A stretch of 64,000 nucleotides of DNA from Lathyrus oleraceus (GCF_024323335.1 NC_066579.1:352973400-353037399); one strand, 5' to 3'; shown: positions 11,100 to 23,999, counted from the first letter of the stretch. Notes: generated by a model not told the origin, from the sequence alone. Numbers and translations: made by a program.

Positions 11100-12010
11100 T
11101 TACCCAATACCCGACAAAAGTATCCCAGTTGTCCCAGCAGTAGAGTCCCTAGTGGATCTGATTCCCTCGGAAGTATATCCTTGATATGTTCACCCTAACT
11201 GGTGACAGGTATCTTTCTCTCCCCTGCTTGAGTCTATCCTTGATATGTTCATCCTAACAGGTGACGGATATTCTCTTTTTGGTATTCTACCCAGTAAAAA
11301 GGTAGTTGTAATCCCTATTCTTGTTGCCCATAGAGTTAATCCTTGATATGTTCATCCTAACCAATGACAGGTTTCTTTCTATTTGTGGTATTCTACCCAG
11401 TATCCGGTAGTTGTAAACCCTACTTTCCCCTGCAGAGTTGATCCTTGATATGTTCACTTTAACCAGTGGTGAATTCTCTCTCTTGATTCTATCCAGTAAC
11501 TGATAGATGTAATTCCTATTTTCTCCCCTCACAGAGTCTATCCTTGATATGTTCATCCTAACCGGTGACAGATTTTCTCTTTGATGGTCTTCTATCCAGC
11601 ATTCGATAGATGTAATTCCTACTTTTTGTTCAGTTGGTTTATCCTTGATATGTTCATCTTAACTGATGACGGGTATCCTCCTTGATAATCCCAGGCAAGT
11701 CTATCCTTGATATGTTCATCCTAACCGATGACAGATTTTCTTCCCTGTTGAGTTTATCCTTGATATGTTCATCCTAACCGATGACGGATACTCTCACCGT
11801 TGGTCTTCTGCCCAGTAACTGGTAGTTATAAATCCTATTTTTTGCAGTTTTCCCCAGCAAGGCTATTCTTACCCAGTAACCAATAGTGAATTTCCTTCTA
11901 TTATTTCTCAGCGAGTCATCCTTGATATGTTCATCCTAACTGATGACGGATGTCCTCTCTGTCAGATTTTTATTATCTTCTTACCCAGTAACAGGTAGTA
12001 GATAATATAT
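11100..12010 (+). repeat. Irregular tandem repeats in the Ogre-P 3' UTR
   Basis: At least nine copies of CCTTGATATGTTCA(T/C)CCTAA followed by a 'GATGACGGAT'-like word, alternating with 'TACCCAGTAA' words and 'TAGTTGTAAT' words. Spacing is about 55-110 bp and irregular. Related words on the other strand fill the Ogre-M 3' UTR (17500-19000). Repeats in this region of Ogre are known sources of plant satellites such as pea PisTR-A; whether these are a satellite family is not shown here. Confidence 0.85.
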
Positions 12011-12494
12011 TTTTGCTCCTCCTGTGTTGAAGTTCATTTCTCCCCAGTTGAGTTGAGTGCGCATTTCCTTAGTGAAATCGCTTTTCCCTGCATGATTCAA
12101 GTATTTCAGTTTTATCCTGACTTACTCGTATCCCCTGTAGATGTTGTTAGTTCCCCGGTTGAGTCTTTTCCATGTTGTATGGAATCCCTCGAGTCCCCCA
12201 GTAGTTTTAAGTCGTAGTCTGGCCTACGCATAAACCCTTTATCCCCCTGAGTCTCGGTCTCCCCAATGAGTTTTCCTTCCCGAATGCATTTTACTCCTGC
12301 GGACTTTCGGTCTCTCCGATTTCTTTACCTTTGTGGCAATATTTCCCCACAAAGAATTTACTTTTGGCATTCATATCATATGCATCATGATGGTCTCTTA
12401 GGGATCAAAATTTGTTTCTATATGTTGTTATTTAAGCCCATTCTACTGAGTTGACATGAAGATTTTAACCTTCGCCTCCTCAGTTAGAATGTCC

Positions 12495-12509
12495 TTAAAT
12501 AGGGGCAGC
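12495..12509 (+). other. Polypurine tract of Ogre-P
   Basis: TTAAATAGGGGCAGC directly before the 3' LTR start TGTAAGACCCC. Such a purine-rich site primes plus-strand DNA synthesis. The Ogre-M counterpart reads TTAAATAGGGGCATC on the minus strand at 17481-17495. Confidence 0.8.
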
Positions 12510-12629
12510 TGTAAGACCCCAATTTTGACCCTAAGATCCCTCATGCACTTTCATCATAAGCATTAGCATTGGGATCATACCTTGGCATCCTCCTTACCCC
12601 TCTTTCATTGGGTTTGTTTTGGGAGAGAT
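12510..12629 (+). mobile_element. First 120 bp of the Ogre-P 3' LTR
   Basis: Starts TGTAAGACCCC and matches the first 120 bp of the LTR at 49355 with two mismatches by my alignment. Ogre-M then interrupts it. The rest of the LTR is not in the window. The last five bases, GAGAT, would be the left target duplication of Ogre-M; its partner is not visible. Confidence 0.92.
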
Positions 12630-14479
12630 TGTAGCGGGGTATTCGTTACCTTTAGATTTATTGTCTAAATCAAAAGGAAACCATACAAATCGAGTCGCCA
12701 CCGCACTTCTATTTATCCAAAGGAATGGTTAGAAAGCGAACAAAAACCAAGAAGTTTTATCGAATCAAAAACTAATAAAAATGTCAGAGATCAGGGTAAG
12801 GGGGTTGGTTATGTAATGGGAAGGTTTTAAGCACCCAAAACATCCTAGGTACTCCTTGGGAGCCCTTTTCATACTTGTTTTAAGGTTGGTATTTTGTGAA
12901 AATTTATCTGTGTAAACATGAATGAAGAGATGAGAAGAGAATATACAAGTTATTTACAATTTGTGTTTGGATGGATAAACCCATTGCCTACGTACCATCT
13001 TAAAAAAGATTAGGATCAAAACCTCGTAGTTCGGGGTAAAAATCTCAAAACAAGTTGGTGAATTGATTGGTCCAAAAGCCTTAAGGTCTTTTGTTATCCA
13101 AGGGAGAAAACTCAACCTAAAACCATAAATCCACCATGTGAGGATAACTTCAACATGCTAGTGAGGGGTTAACCCTATAATAAGCATGGAAGACTTATTG
13201 TCCGTCACTAAGGGTATAGGTGAGAATTACATCTACCTCAAGGATAACTCAAACCTAATAGCTAAAGGTTTTGAGAAGTTTTGATGAGAAAGTGGCCATG
13301 GAAACCACAAAAGCATTTGAATGAGTTATATTTACCAATGGAAAGTATTTACAAAATATGGTCAAAGTTGACTTAAAGATTCAATTCAAAATAAGTGTTA
13401 TGAAAAGGGAGTTTGAAAATCAAAAGCATAAGGCTTAGGTTTCTAATGTTTGGAAACAAGTGTTAAATGTTTGCACAAATGTTTTGGCTTGGGTTAGAGT
13501 GGAGGAAAGAAGAAGAATGATTAAGTCCTAATCATACAAGAGATGAAGGATAAGAAACAAGACCACAAATGGAGTTCCTCTCTTGAGATCATATTGATGA
13601 TCCAAGTAGCTCCCATCCTTTGGAATAAGCAAGCAAATAAGTGTAAGCTCAAGTAATCAAATTAATCAAGCAAGCTCTTAGAAGATCCCCAATGGCTCTT
13701 GTATCTTTCTCTTTGAAGCACATGACAATGGTTCTTCAATTTGGCTCAAATAGGATTCCCTAGCACAAAAGCACACACATCAAAGAGTTCCATGAAGTAA
13801 ATCAAGAATGGACAAGAATGAGTTTAGTTATTTGGTCCTTCTAATCCATCTTCAACATTGAGGCATTTTTACTCCATTTTTGCATAGGGAATGTCCTAGA
13901 AACTAAGTCCATTTGTCCATTTTTGCATTTGGTCCACAACAATAAAAACAAAACACAAGCACAATAATATATACACAATTATGTGCTCAAGTGAGCAAAA
14001 GGCAAATTGCATTAACATAAACATGTACTCAAATGAGCAAAGGGCAAAAGCAAATGAATAATATGTACAAGAATAGTAAATTGCATAAATGTAAAGTGCA
14101 AGAATTAAATGTTAATGGTTAATGGTTAGTATTAGAGTTAGTGTGTCATAAGGCAATTTAGCGCTATGTTAAGCAATCGTAATTGGACTTATGTAGAAGT
14201 CGCAACTATCTGAGGCCGGTCAATAATAATGTAGGCAACAATACAAGTTGGAGATCTTGATTAGTGAATCAAGCTCCTACAACTTGCCATGCCAAAAAGA
14301 AGATGAGAAATGATCTTGTATTGATTTAGGTTCTTTGCTTGATTAGGAAGCAACCTATCCTTAATGCAAATCTATTCACTTGATCCATGATCAAGTTGAA
14401 TTAGATTTGAATCAAGGAAGGTTAAACCTCCTATGTATCAAGGCTAACCACCAATCTTTAACTCATTGATCAAAAAAAG

Positions 14480-14510
14480 AAAAGAAGAAGAAGAAGAAGA
14501 AGAAGAAGAT
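14480..14510. repeat. (AAG)n microsatellite
   Basis: About nine AAG triplets in an A-rich stretch inside the Ogre-M LTR. Absent as a clean run from the other Ogre LTRs, so probably expanded here. Confidence 0.85.
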
Positions 14511-15953
14511 GAATAATAAAGCACATTAATGAAAATGAAATGAAATAATCAACAAGCATTGACCAAAGATATATGAGATCAAGGTCAAACAAATAGTAAA
14601 CAGAAGCAAGATGAAGATTAGAAGTCAAGAAACAAATAAAATATTTTTGGTATTTTTCAAAATTAAAATAATACTTGAATTAAAATAATAAAGAAAGGTC
14701 AAACTTCAAATTCACTTCAAATCAACTTTGAAAAGTCCAAGTGAATTATCCCAAGTTCAACAAGGTCAAACAAAGTTTGACAAAATTTTTTAGCATTTTT
14801 AGAAGGCAGAAACTACTTTTAATCAATTAAAAATGCATAAAAATGACCTAATTGAATTAAAATCTCAAATAAATCTCAAATCAATTAATAAATTGATGAG
14901 AATATTATTCATAGATCTAGCATCATTCAAAGAGGTTGGAATAATATTTATGTATTTTTTGAATATCAAAAACTATTTAAAATGAATTAAAAATAACCAG
15001 AAAAGAGAAAATTCCTAAAAATATATCAAATGATAAAATAAAAAATATTAAAAATCATTTTTAGAAACTAGAAATTAAAAGAAAGAAAAATGCAATTGGT
15101 CTCATATTTTTTGGACCAATAATGAAGGAGATATGAATTTTTAAAATGAAATGGAATTAAAAGAAATAAAAGAAAATGAAATCAGAAATTTAAAAATGAT
15201 GAAAAACGTGGAGGGTCTGATCTGATCTCATTAATTGAACTAGCAAATCATGAGGCTCACACACGCGCGCCTACCGTGTTCCTTGGTCAATGCATCACAT
15301 GTTGCATTTAAATAAGTCATAACATGGAACGGACGAGATTTGATCTGGAAACACAAACACACGACCATGATTGAATCTGGAGATTGGACGGTGACCTGCG
15401 CCACCGTCTTCTCCGGCCAGCTTCCGGTGAAGCTCAAACTTGCAGAGAAAAAAATGTTCACCAAATGCCACGATCTAGGTATCAATCGAAAGCTGGGGTG
15501 ATGTACATCACCCCTGTACCAACCAAATCCACTCTAGGTTTCTACATTGAGAGAAATCAAAGATGGAATTTCTGTGGTGTTCAATTGAACTTAATGGATT
15601 TTGAAAATGCGAAGCTCAAGAATGTTGCCTCTATGCAGAGGACTTCAGATCACACAACAACAGCAAGAAACAAGCACAATATGAGCTGATTCGAAGAAAA
15701 TAAAAACTGAAGTAAACCTCAGATTTGCAGAGTTTGAGAGCATAATTCCTTGGAGCTGATGCTTGCAGTTTGTTCTAGGGAATGAGGTAACAAGGTTTAG
15801 GAACTTTTAGATCTGAAAATCAATTGAGGAAATTAAAATTCAGATCTGAAAATTGTGAATGAAAATGGTGAGTTCCTTTTGAGTGAGGTTGAGGGATCAG
15901 TTGTGCAGCATTTAGGGTGCCTTCAAGTTGCTGAAATGAGAGGCATGAGCATT

Positions 15954-15963
15954 GTATTTATAG
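15954..15963 (-). promoter_or_regulatory. TATA box of the Ogre-M LTR
   Basis: Minus strand reads CTATAAATAC about 1.52 kb from the LTR 5' end at 17480. This matches the distance of CTATAAATAG from the LTR start in the Ogre LTR at 49355, so it is likely the U3 promoter. Confidence 0.7.
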
Positions 15964-17480
15964 AAGAAAGCAGCTGATATGCATGAACATTCCATTGCAT
16001 GAATGGAAAGGGCCTCCATGCATGGGCCTGTACAGGCGCATGGAGGGCCCAATTCCACTTGGATTTGGAAGCTAATCATCAGCATATGCAAACTGGACAT
16101 GCAGATTATGTAGTAATGGCTCATGCAATGCAAATTTTATTAATTTTCAAAAATGCACCAATGTGTTCATGTCTTCAAAAATGCTATGTCCAAACTTGAA
16201 ACACAACCTTATGAGTAATGGTTGGAAAGATTTTTGCATGAGGATCATTTTCTATGTTGATCAAAACTTCATTTGAGACTTGGAAATTGATGAAAAGTGG
16301 TCATGAAGTGTAGGGTGCAAAACATGTACATGTGAGATTTTGAAAAATGGCCAAAGTTCAAGCCCTTCTGTTTCAATGATGCATGCTCCAAATGACAAAA
16401 TCTTCAACATAAAAGTTGTATATCTTTTCAATACAATAAATTTGGAATTTAATTTTGCATCATTTTGATTTTGATAAAGAAGTTATGGGCACTTGAAGTT
16501 GGACTTTTTCACATTTCAATGCTTTTGGTCCAAAGTGACCTATAATGTTTTGCATTATCACATGTATTTCTTTTAGGATTTTGAAATTTTGCTCAACATA
16601 AAATTTGAAGTAGACATCTTAAGCTTTCCAATTCATTTTGATTCCACCTCAAAATCATGAAAAATGAAGGAGTTATGGCCTTGGGAAGTTGACCCAAAAT
16701 TAGGGTTTCAGTCAAAATGACCTATAATGTCTTGGAATGGATGGTGACCTTCCAAGCTTCAAATCAATTTTTGATGAACATGAAAGTTGTTCATATGGTT
16801 CTTGAGAAAATTGTTTCTCTTGGGGTCATCTCCATTTGACAAACACATCAAAAGTTAGGTCTCATTGTATTTCAAAATAGTCAGATGAATTGACTGATGA
16901 ACTTCTCAAGTCCAAACCTCATATATTGATGAATTGATGATTGAGGACACTCAAATAAGTTCAAATATGCATGAAATGATGAATTAAATAACTTCCCTTA
17001 ATTGTATTTGACCAAAGGTTGAGGTTTTTTCATGAGCAAGGCACAGTTGATGAACATATGAATTAGAGTTTCCTTGGGAAACAAGCCTCAAGCCCCTTGA
17101 TTTGTTTTGATCAAAATGATGAATTTAGATACTTTGGGAGGCATATTTGATGGATGAGAGCTTTGGGAACCATTGTCATGCTTGCTTTCATCTTCAATTG
17201 GCCCTATCAATGCACATAGGATCTCCTAGAAGCTTTAGACCTTGTGACTGCTCAAGCTACAAACAAAAGATATTAGTGACATATTTTTGTGCTTTTGGTT
17301 AGTAAATAAAATGAGAAAAGCAATAATATACAATTCAAGCATGCTTGGTGATCTCAAACCAACCCTCAAAAGTTCCCACCCTAGGGTTAGGAGCCAAGAT
17401 GCTATGATCCTTGAGGCAAGATGCAATGTGCAATGATATGATGCCATGAGGGATCTTAGGGTCAAAATTAGGGTCTTACA

Positions 17481-20400
17481 GATGCCCCTATTTAAGGTCA
17501 TTCTAGCCGGAGAAGTGAAGGTTAAAATCTTCATCTCGACGAGGTAGAATGGGCTTAAATAATAACAAAGAGAAGAATTTTGATCCCTAAGAGACCTCAT
17601 GATGCAAATGTGTGTATGTAAAAAGGTAATACTCTATGGAGATATGTGTTCCACAAAGAGAAAAGGAATCAGGAGAAACTGACCATCCATATGAGTAATA
17701 CACTCAATGGGACAGAGACTCTGGGGATTCTAGTGGGGATAAGAAAAGGAATAAGATGCGTGAGCAGGTCACGACTTAAGACTTGCTGAGAGACACGAGG
17801 GGAATTTCATGAAAATAAATCTATGGAAAGACTTGAGCTGACTCAGAGATGCATGTATTGGGGAATATGCCAATATAGAGAAAACTATCCACAAAGGATA
17901 CTTCGGATGAAAATCCGGACTCAGATGGGGAACATCCACTAAGGGACTTCACTGGTAAATGTCCAAACAGGACTCATCTGAGGAAACAACAGGATGAGGT
18001 ATTATCGGTTACTGGGTAATAAGCTCAAGGAGACATGTGATTAAAAACAACGGTATGAGGGTGAGAGAACAACACGCTCGGGGAGAATGAATATCTAAGA
18101 CCGGTATAAGGGTGAGAGATATCAAACATCCAAAATCTTCTGAGGAAAGACCTAAAAAGGTATATTTCGACTCAGGAAATCTGACTCCACAGGGGACAAA
18201 AAGTCATAATAGGGAGCAGAAAGGAAGGAACACCAGGGATACCGGTTACTGGGCATATAATAGGTGACCAACCAATGCGTGAATTGGGGAATATTTCCAA
18301 GACACTCATCATCCAAAAGGAGGGCTAAAAAGCAAACTCAATTTACAGGATGGACATTCGACTCCGCAAAAGGGGATACGAATCTTACTCGACTGGGGGA
18401 GAACAAAAGACTTCAACCAAAGAGCGCATGAGATATATTATCTATTACCGTAAAAACATAGATAATATACTCGCATGGAAGATTATCCACAACCGGTTAC
18501 TGGGTTAATAAATGATAAATCGACCGAAAGGAAAGGACATAGGGATACCAAATACTAAGTATAAAAGGATGACCAATCAAAGGGAGAAACGATCATTACC
18601 AACCAAGGGTAAATGAAAGATGACTCGCTGGGGATACATTGACAAAGGCAACGATCTGGGAGATATATCACCAACGAAGGAATATCGATACCGAATATTG
18701 GATAAAGATAACCGTCAAAGAGGGGATTACATCTACCAAAACTAGGTAGAAAACCACAGAAGAGAGTAACCGCCATCGGTTAGGATGAACAAAAATAAGG
18801 TTAACTCTGCAAGGGGATAAAGATAGGGTTTACAACTACCGATGTGAGGGTAGAAAACCACATAAATAGGACTTACAACTACCGGTTACCGGGTAGAAGG
18901 CCACAGACTCCGCCGAGGAAAAGATGGACAATTACTGGTTACTGAGCAATCATTCATCTAAACTACGGGGAAGTGTAGGGGAAGTAACAAAAGGAGTCGA
19001 TCTAGGAACAAACTAGAGAGACACAATGAAACAAGACTCAACCCAGTGAGGATACATCTCAGGGGAGAAACTTCATCCCAGTACATATGTTGGGAAGAAA
19101 CTGAAATAACAATCATCCACAAGGACATAACTCAGTGGGGAATATGGGAGGAAGGGTAAACACTTTCTGCCTATAGGGCTGACTCTATATGGAGAGATCA
19201 GACACAAACATCTGCTTGGGGAAATATATATCACCAACTAGCAGGAGACAACAAACAAAGATATATGGCAAAGGATGCAATATGAATATCTAGATGTCAA
19301 AATTATGCATGTATATGCGTGGTTTATGTATGATGAATGCTGACAAAACAGACATATCTAACACAAACAGGTCCAAGAATCCATGGACAAACATCCGGCA
19401 CTACATCTCAAGAGAGAAAGTCAGGCCCACTGGGGAACATCCAATCTGATGGGACGACCGAATACCAGGAAGCAAAGATCTCTACAGGGATCTAAACACG
19501 GATAAAATCCGCCATAGAAGCAACTCTACCGGGGAAATTATCGAAGAGGGAGATGGAACTCTATGGGGAATAACCACCAATCAAATAGTTTCAAAACCAA
19601 CACATTCTTGCACTGCTGAAGAAATCATATTTCCCGAGGAGAAGAGAACACTACTCCGCTGGGGAAGGAAAGATAAACATCTTCATAAACCATTCTGCTC
19701 GGGAGGAAACCACAAACGGGCTCTGATCAGACAATTCCACTAGGGAAACACTGCTGACGCCCAAACCCGGGATTACATGTAGGCGAACTACTATGTATAC
19801 CCTGCTGGTGACCATACTGGGGAGTAAAAGTGGGATCAACCTTGCTGAGGATGGTCGAGGAGCACATTTGCTGGAGATCAAAAGTAGACAAGTCCACAGG
19901 GGAAAGCTACAAACCAAACTTGATGATAACTCCACTTATGCTGGGGATTTCCTGCCCACTTGGGGAATTAGAAGATTGAAACTGCATCCAAAACTCCAAA
20001 CTCTATGGGGAATTGGTGGTATGTACAATTTTCTTCTGTGCTCGCGGAGGAGACAACCTGAAAGACAAATGAAGAGGATACAAGTATGCCGGGAATATGA
20101 ACAAATGTCTTACCCTTTTGGAGATCATGCTATCCTTGGGAGAGCACTGAAGACGTCCCAAGTATCCCTTTTGTCATTGTGAATGTTCACTTTGTTTGAA
20201 AACAATTTATGAAAATTTTATTTATTTAAAACAATGATATTTATCAATTAAAACATGCAAAACATTTGTTGAATAGGAACAAATAAGAGTGCAAAGAATT
20301 GGATAAAGGCTCAAATTTATTTGATGGAATGGTAGTCTGCAAATGGCAAGACTCCATGGATATTTACAAATTTGAAATTGGTGATATATATTGGAAAAGG

Positions 20401-20726
20401 GCTACATTGAACATAATGACCATTTCTCCACCAACTCTGAATCCGATGTATTTGAAGCTTCAGTTGACGATGACTGAGCGAAAATCTTTGACAGATGACA
20501 ATTGTAGAACAAAGTCTTGTCAGGATGCAGTTACTTGCCAAATCCCTATTTTTTTGCTTAGATTGCCCCAGGGTGAGGTACTCAATATAGCGGGATACAT
20601 ATTCATTTTTTATGTCTCTAACTTTTGCCTGGATCGCCCTTTCGGGTTTTCAATCCACCGAGACGCTCATTTTTGCCTAAGCCGCCCGTTCGGGTTTTCA
20701 ACTTAGCGAGCTATTCTGTTTTTATT
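17481..20726 (-). other. Ogre-M 3' UTR with polypurine tract and diverged tandem repeats
   Basis: Non-coding region between pol and LTR. On the minus strand it ends with TTAAATAGGGGCATC (17481-17495), the polypurine tract. Between 17990 and 18960 there are repeated words such as ACCGGTTACTGGGTAAT, the reverse of the 'TACCCAGTAACCGG' words in Ogre-P. It ends near 20640-20710 with two copies of a 'CGGGTTTTCAA' word, matching 'TTGAAAACCC' just after the Ogre-P pol stop. Short frames at 19651-20706 are not supported. Confidence 0.85.
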
Positions 20727-23384
20727 TTAGGCGAAGTATTTCTTGACTGCATCTAAATTCACAGGACGAGTGAAATCCTCCCCATACATAGTTGTAAGTA
20801 TCAAAGCACCGCCTGAAAAGGCTCTCTTAACAACATATGAACCTTCATAGTTTGGAGTCCACTTTCCCCTGGAATCGGGCGCGAAAGACAAGACTTTCTT
20901 GAGCACGAGGTCACCTTCTCGGAACACACGAGGCTCGACCTTCTTATCAAAGGCTTTCTTTATCCTTTGCTGATATAACTGACCATGGCACATGGCAGTC
21001 AATCTCTTTTCTTCAATCAAATTCAGTTGGTCATAACGACTCTGAACCCATTCAACATCAGTCAACTTGGCTTCCATCAAGACTCTCATTGATGGGATCT
21101 CCACCTCTACTGGGAGCACAACCTCCATGCCGTAAACAAGAGAAAAAGGGGTTGCCCCTGTTGAAGTGCGGACAGATGTACGGTATCCATGCAAAGAAAA
21201 TGGCAGCAACAATCTTCTTGATATTCTTATTAGCAGCTTCAACAACCCCATTCATCTTGGGTCTATAGGGAGAAGAATTATGATGCGCAATCTTGAACTC
21301 GCTACACAGCTCTTTCATCATTTTGTTGTTCAAGTTAGATCCATTATCAGTAATGATCTTATCTGGCACACCATAACGGCATATGAATTGATTCTTGATA
21401 AACTTCACAACCACCTGCCTGGTCACGTTTGCATATGACGCCGCTTCAACCCACTTGGTGAATTAATCAATTGCTACGAGAATAAATCTGTGACCGTTGG
21501 ACGCTTTCGGCTCTATCATGCTGATCATGTCAATTCCCCACATAGAGAAAGGCCATGGTGATGAAATCACATTCAGAATTGTCGGGGGAATATGAATCTT
21601 ATCCGCATAAATCTGACACTTATGGAATTTCTTCACATATTTGCAGCAATCAGACTCCATTGTCAGCCAATAGTAGCCTGCCCTCAACATTTTTCTAGCC
21701 ATGGCATGTCCGTTGGAATGAGTACCAAATGAACCCTCATGGACCTCAGTCATCAACAGGTCTGCTTCGTGTCTATCCATGCATCTGAGCATAACCATGT
21801 CAAAATTCCTTTTATAAAGCACATCTCCATTGAGGTAGAAACTGCCTAATAGTCACCTCAAAGTCTTTCTATCTTTCACAGATGCCCCGGGCGGGTAAAT
21901 CTGTCTTTGGAGAAAACACTTAATATCATAATACCATGGCTTATCATCCTATACGTCCTCTACTACAAATACATGAGCTGGTCTATCCAAGCGCATCAAA
22001 GTGATATTGGGAACTTTATTCCAGAGTCTCACTATGATCATCAAAGCAATTGTAACAAGTGCATCTGCCATCCGATTTTCCTCTCGAGGAATATGATAGA
22101 AGTCAACCTCAGTAAAGAATGTTGAAATCCTCCTCGCATAATCTCTATATGGGATGAGGCCAGGCTGATTCATCTCCCATTCACCCTTAATCTGATTGAC
22201 AACAAGGGCCGAATCACCATATACATCAAGATGCTTGATCCTAAGATCAATACACTCTTCTAATCCCATGATACAGGCCTCATATTCAGCCATATTATTC
22301 GTGCATTTGAAAGTTAGCCTTGCTGTAAAAGGAACATGTGTGCCCTGAGGAGTAATAATCACTGCCCCAATACCATTTCCATATTGATTTACAGTGCCAT
22401 CAAACACCATGCTCCATCGGGAACCAGGCTCTGGCCCTTCATCGAGCGTAGGCTCATCACAATCTTTCATTTTCAAATACAGAATCTCCTCATCTGGGAA
22501 GTCATACTGAACTGACTGATAATCCTCAATTGGTTGATGTGCCAAGTTGTCAGCCAAGATACTACCTTTAATTGCCTTCTGAGCTCGATACTCAATATCA
22601 TACTCAGATAACAACATCTGCCAATGGGAAATCATCCCAAGTCGTATGATTCAACATATACTGGCGTAAGCGCTTAGCAGCCCAAGCCAAAGCACAACAT
22701 GTTTTCTCAAGCATCGAGTATCGAGACTCACAATCAGTGAACTTCTTACTCAGGTAGTAAATAACGTATTCTTTCTTCCCTGGTTCGTCTTGCTGACCAA
22801 GGACACAACCCATTGAGTCTTCAAGAACAGTTAGATACATAATCAAAGGTCTCCCTTCCACAGGCGGAGACAAAATTGGTGGCTCAGACAGATACTCTTT
22901 AATACTGTCGAAGGCTTTTTGGCAATCCTCGATCCAATCATGACGCTGATCTTTCCGAAGGAGCTTGAATATCGGCGCACATGTGGCAATCATGTGGGAT
23001 ATAAATCGGGAAATATAATTCAAGCGACCAAAAAATCCTCGGACTTGCTTCTCAGTTTTGGGCGCAGGCATCTCTTGTATTGCTTTGACCTTTGCAGGAT
23101 CAACTTCAATACCTTTCTCGCTAACAATAAAGCCCAATAACTTGCTGGGACGGACTCCAAATGTATACTTGTTAGGATTCAGACGAAGCTTATACTTCCT
23201 TAAACGCTGAAATAGCTTCAACAAGTGCTCTACATGTTCAATTTCCGTTCTCGACTTTGCAATCATATCATCAACATATACCTCGATCTCCTTGTGCATC
23301 ATATCGTGAAACAAGGTAGTCATAGCTCGTTGATACGTGGCTCCGGAGTTCTTCAAACCGAAGGGCATCACTCGATAACAGAAT
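20727..23384 (-). pseudogene. Ogre-M pol: RT C-terminal half, RNase H, integrase
   Basis: Minus-strand pol downstream of the SIRE-like insertion. RT (22604-23384) keeps M-P-F-G and an intact Y-V-D-D box. RNase H lies at 21949-22635. The integrase zinc-binding region is at 21463-21822 and the core at 21058-21438, with T-D-N-G-S-N and N-G-V-V-E intact. The C-terminal part ends at 20727. Compared with Ogre-P, two in-place deletions stand out: about 60 bp near 22630, between RT and RNase H, and about 40 bp near 21200, after the integrase Glu. Both shift the frame. Another break lies at 21840-21950. Confidence 0.95.
23380..23384. repeat. 5-bp target site duplication AGAAT, left
   Basis: AGAAT directly before the LTR terminus TGTAAGGG; matches 25246-25250. 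Taking out one copy and the insert lets the Ogre-M RT frame read through. Confidence 0.95.
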
Positions 23385-23619
23385 TGTAAGGGCAAATTGT
23401 CAGACAACATACAATCACAAGTTTCGATGATGACAAATGACCATCATAGATGAATCGGCATTGTCGATTCCACGTCTACAAACAAATGCAACACATCACC
23501 TATCGTATCCTTTCCTATGATTATCTAAATCTGTTAAAATTCTTAAAAACATATGTGGACAAGATGTGATCATGACAAAATGCATGAAAATCACAAAAAT
23601 ATGAAATTGTGCAGATGTG

Positions 23620-23935
23620 CAGGTTTTGAGTCGACCATACGGGTCAACACATGAACCACGGGTCAGCGCATGATGCTTTGAGTCGACCACAGGTCAGCGC
23701 ATGGAAGCTTTGAGTCGACCGCAAGGATCAGCGTATAACACAGACCAGTTGGTGACTGGTCAGCGCATGATGGCTTTGAGTCGACCACAGGTCGGCGCAT
23801 GGCATAGTGCAGTTGGCCACGGGTCAGCGCATGGAAGACTTGAGTCGACCATAGGGTCGGCGCATGAAACTTTCATTTTCCCACGGGTCAGCGCACGCCG
23901 ACCTATGGTCGACCGCTCGGGCGTAAACTCAGTTT
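23620..23935. promoter_or_regulatory. GC-rich GTCGAC/GTCAGCGCA repeats in U3 of the SIRE-like LTR
   Basis: About seven loosely spaced units built from GAGTCGACC, a short 'ACAGG'-like spacer, and GGTCAGCGCATG or GGTCGGCGCATG. The cluster ends about 55 bp before the TATA box, an upstream activating position. Two words are shared exactly with the Ogre solo LTR cluster at 4441-4620. Function inferred from position only. Confidence 0.65.
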
Positions 23936-23989
23936 TCTGAGTATTTTCCACTATTTGAAAAGCTGTTATTTTTGGTTGGTAATCTGTTA

Positions 23990-23999
23990 CTATAAATAG
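23990..23999 (+). promoter_or_regulatory. TATA box of the SIRE-like solo LTR
   Basis: CTATAAATAG about 605 bp into the LTR, right after the GC-rich cluster. A well-formed plant TATA box; transcription would start about 30 bp downstream. Confidence 0.7.

Larger units (their letters stand above)
9541..12509 (+). other. Ogre-P 3' untranslated region
   Basis: About 3 kb of non-coding sequence between the pol stop and the 3' LTR. It starts with short repeats of 'GAAAACCC' with A/G-rich spacers (9560-9650), passes an AT-rich stretch (9900-10110) and a pyrimidine-rich part full of 'CCCAGTAG'-like words (10150-11100), then the tandem array at 11100-12010. Short reading frames here look accidental. 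A long, variable 3' UTR with tandem repeats is characteristic of Ogre. Confidence 0.85.
1..12629 (+). mobile_element. Ogre-P, 3' part (Ty3/gypsy, Tat/Ogre lineage)
   Basis: Plus-strand Ogre sequence running protease, intron, pol exon 2, 3' UTR with tandem repeats, polypurine tract and the first 120 bp of the 3' LTR. Ogre elements are giant Ty3/gypsy retrotransposons of legumes with an intron between protease and RT. Two later insertions break it: an antisense solo LTR at 1356-6382 and the minus-strand Ogre-M at 12630. Many in-frame stops show it is no longer autonomous. Its 5' half is not on the left, but the Ogre 5' half at 49355-64000 overlaps it perfectly. Confidence 0.93.
12630..17480 (-). 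mobile_element. 3' LTR of Ogre-M
   Basis: A 4,851-bp LTR, TGTAGCGGGG to GGTCTTACA on the plus strand, antisense to Ogre-P. It sits beside the Ogre-M polypurine tract at 17481, which makes it the 3' LTR. It carries an (AAG)n run near 14480-14510, a TATA box at 15954-15963 and several 'TGACCTATAATG' words at 16540-16740 that recur in the fragment at 27167. Reading frames inside are short and look accidental. Confidence 0.93.

Noticed and set aside
12266..12454. 62-codon open frame in the Ogre-P 3' UTR
   Set aside because: Lies in untranslated repeat-rich sequence beside the LTR, with no family match and no counterpart in Ogre-M.
15384..15689. 101-codon open frame in the Ogre-M LTR, overlapped by a minus-strand frame
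   Set aside because: Lies in LTR sequence downstream of the TATA box on the opposite strand; no recognisable domain and no counterpart in the other Ogre LTRs.
19651..20706. Several open frames of 75-135 codons on both strands in the Ogre-M 3' UTR
   Set aside because: Overlapping frames on opposite strands, built from tandem-repeat words; no similarity to any domain I recognise.
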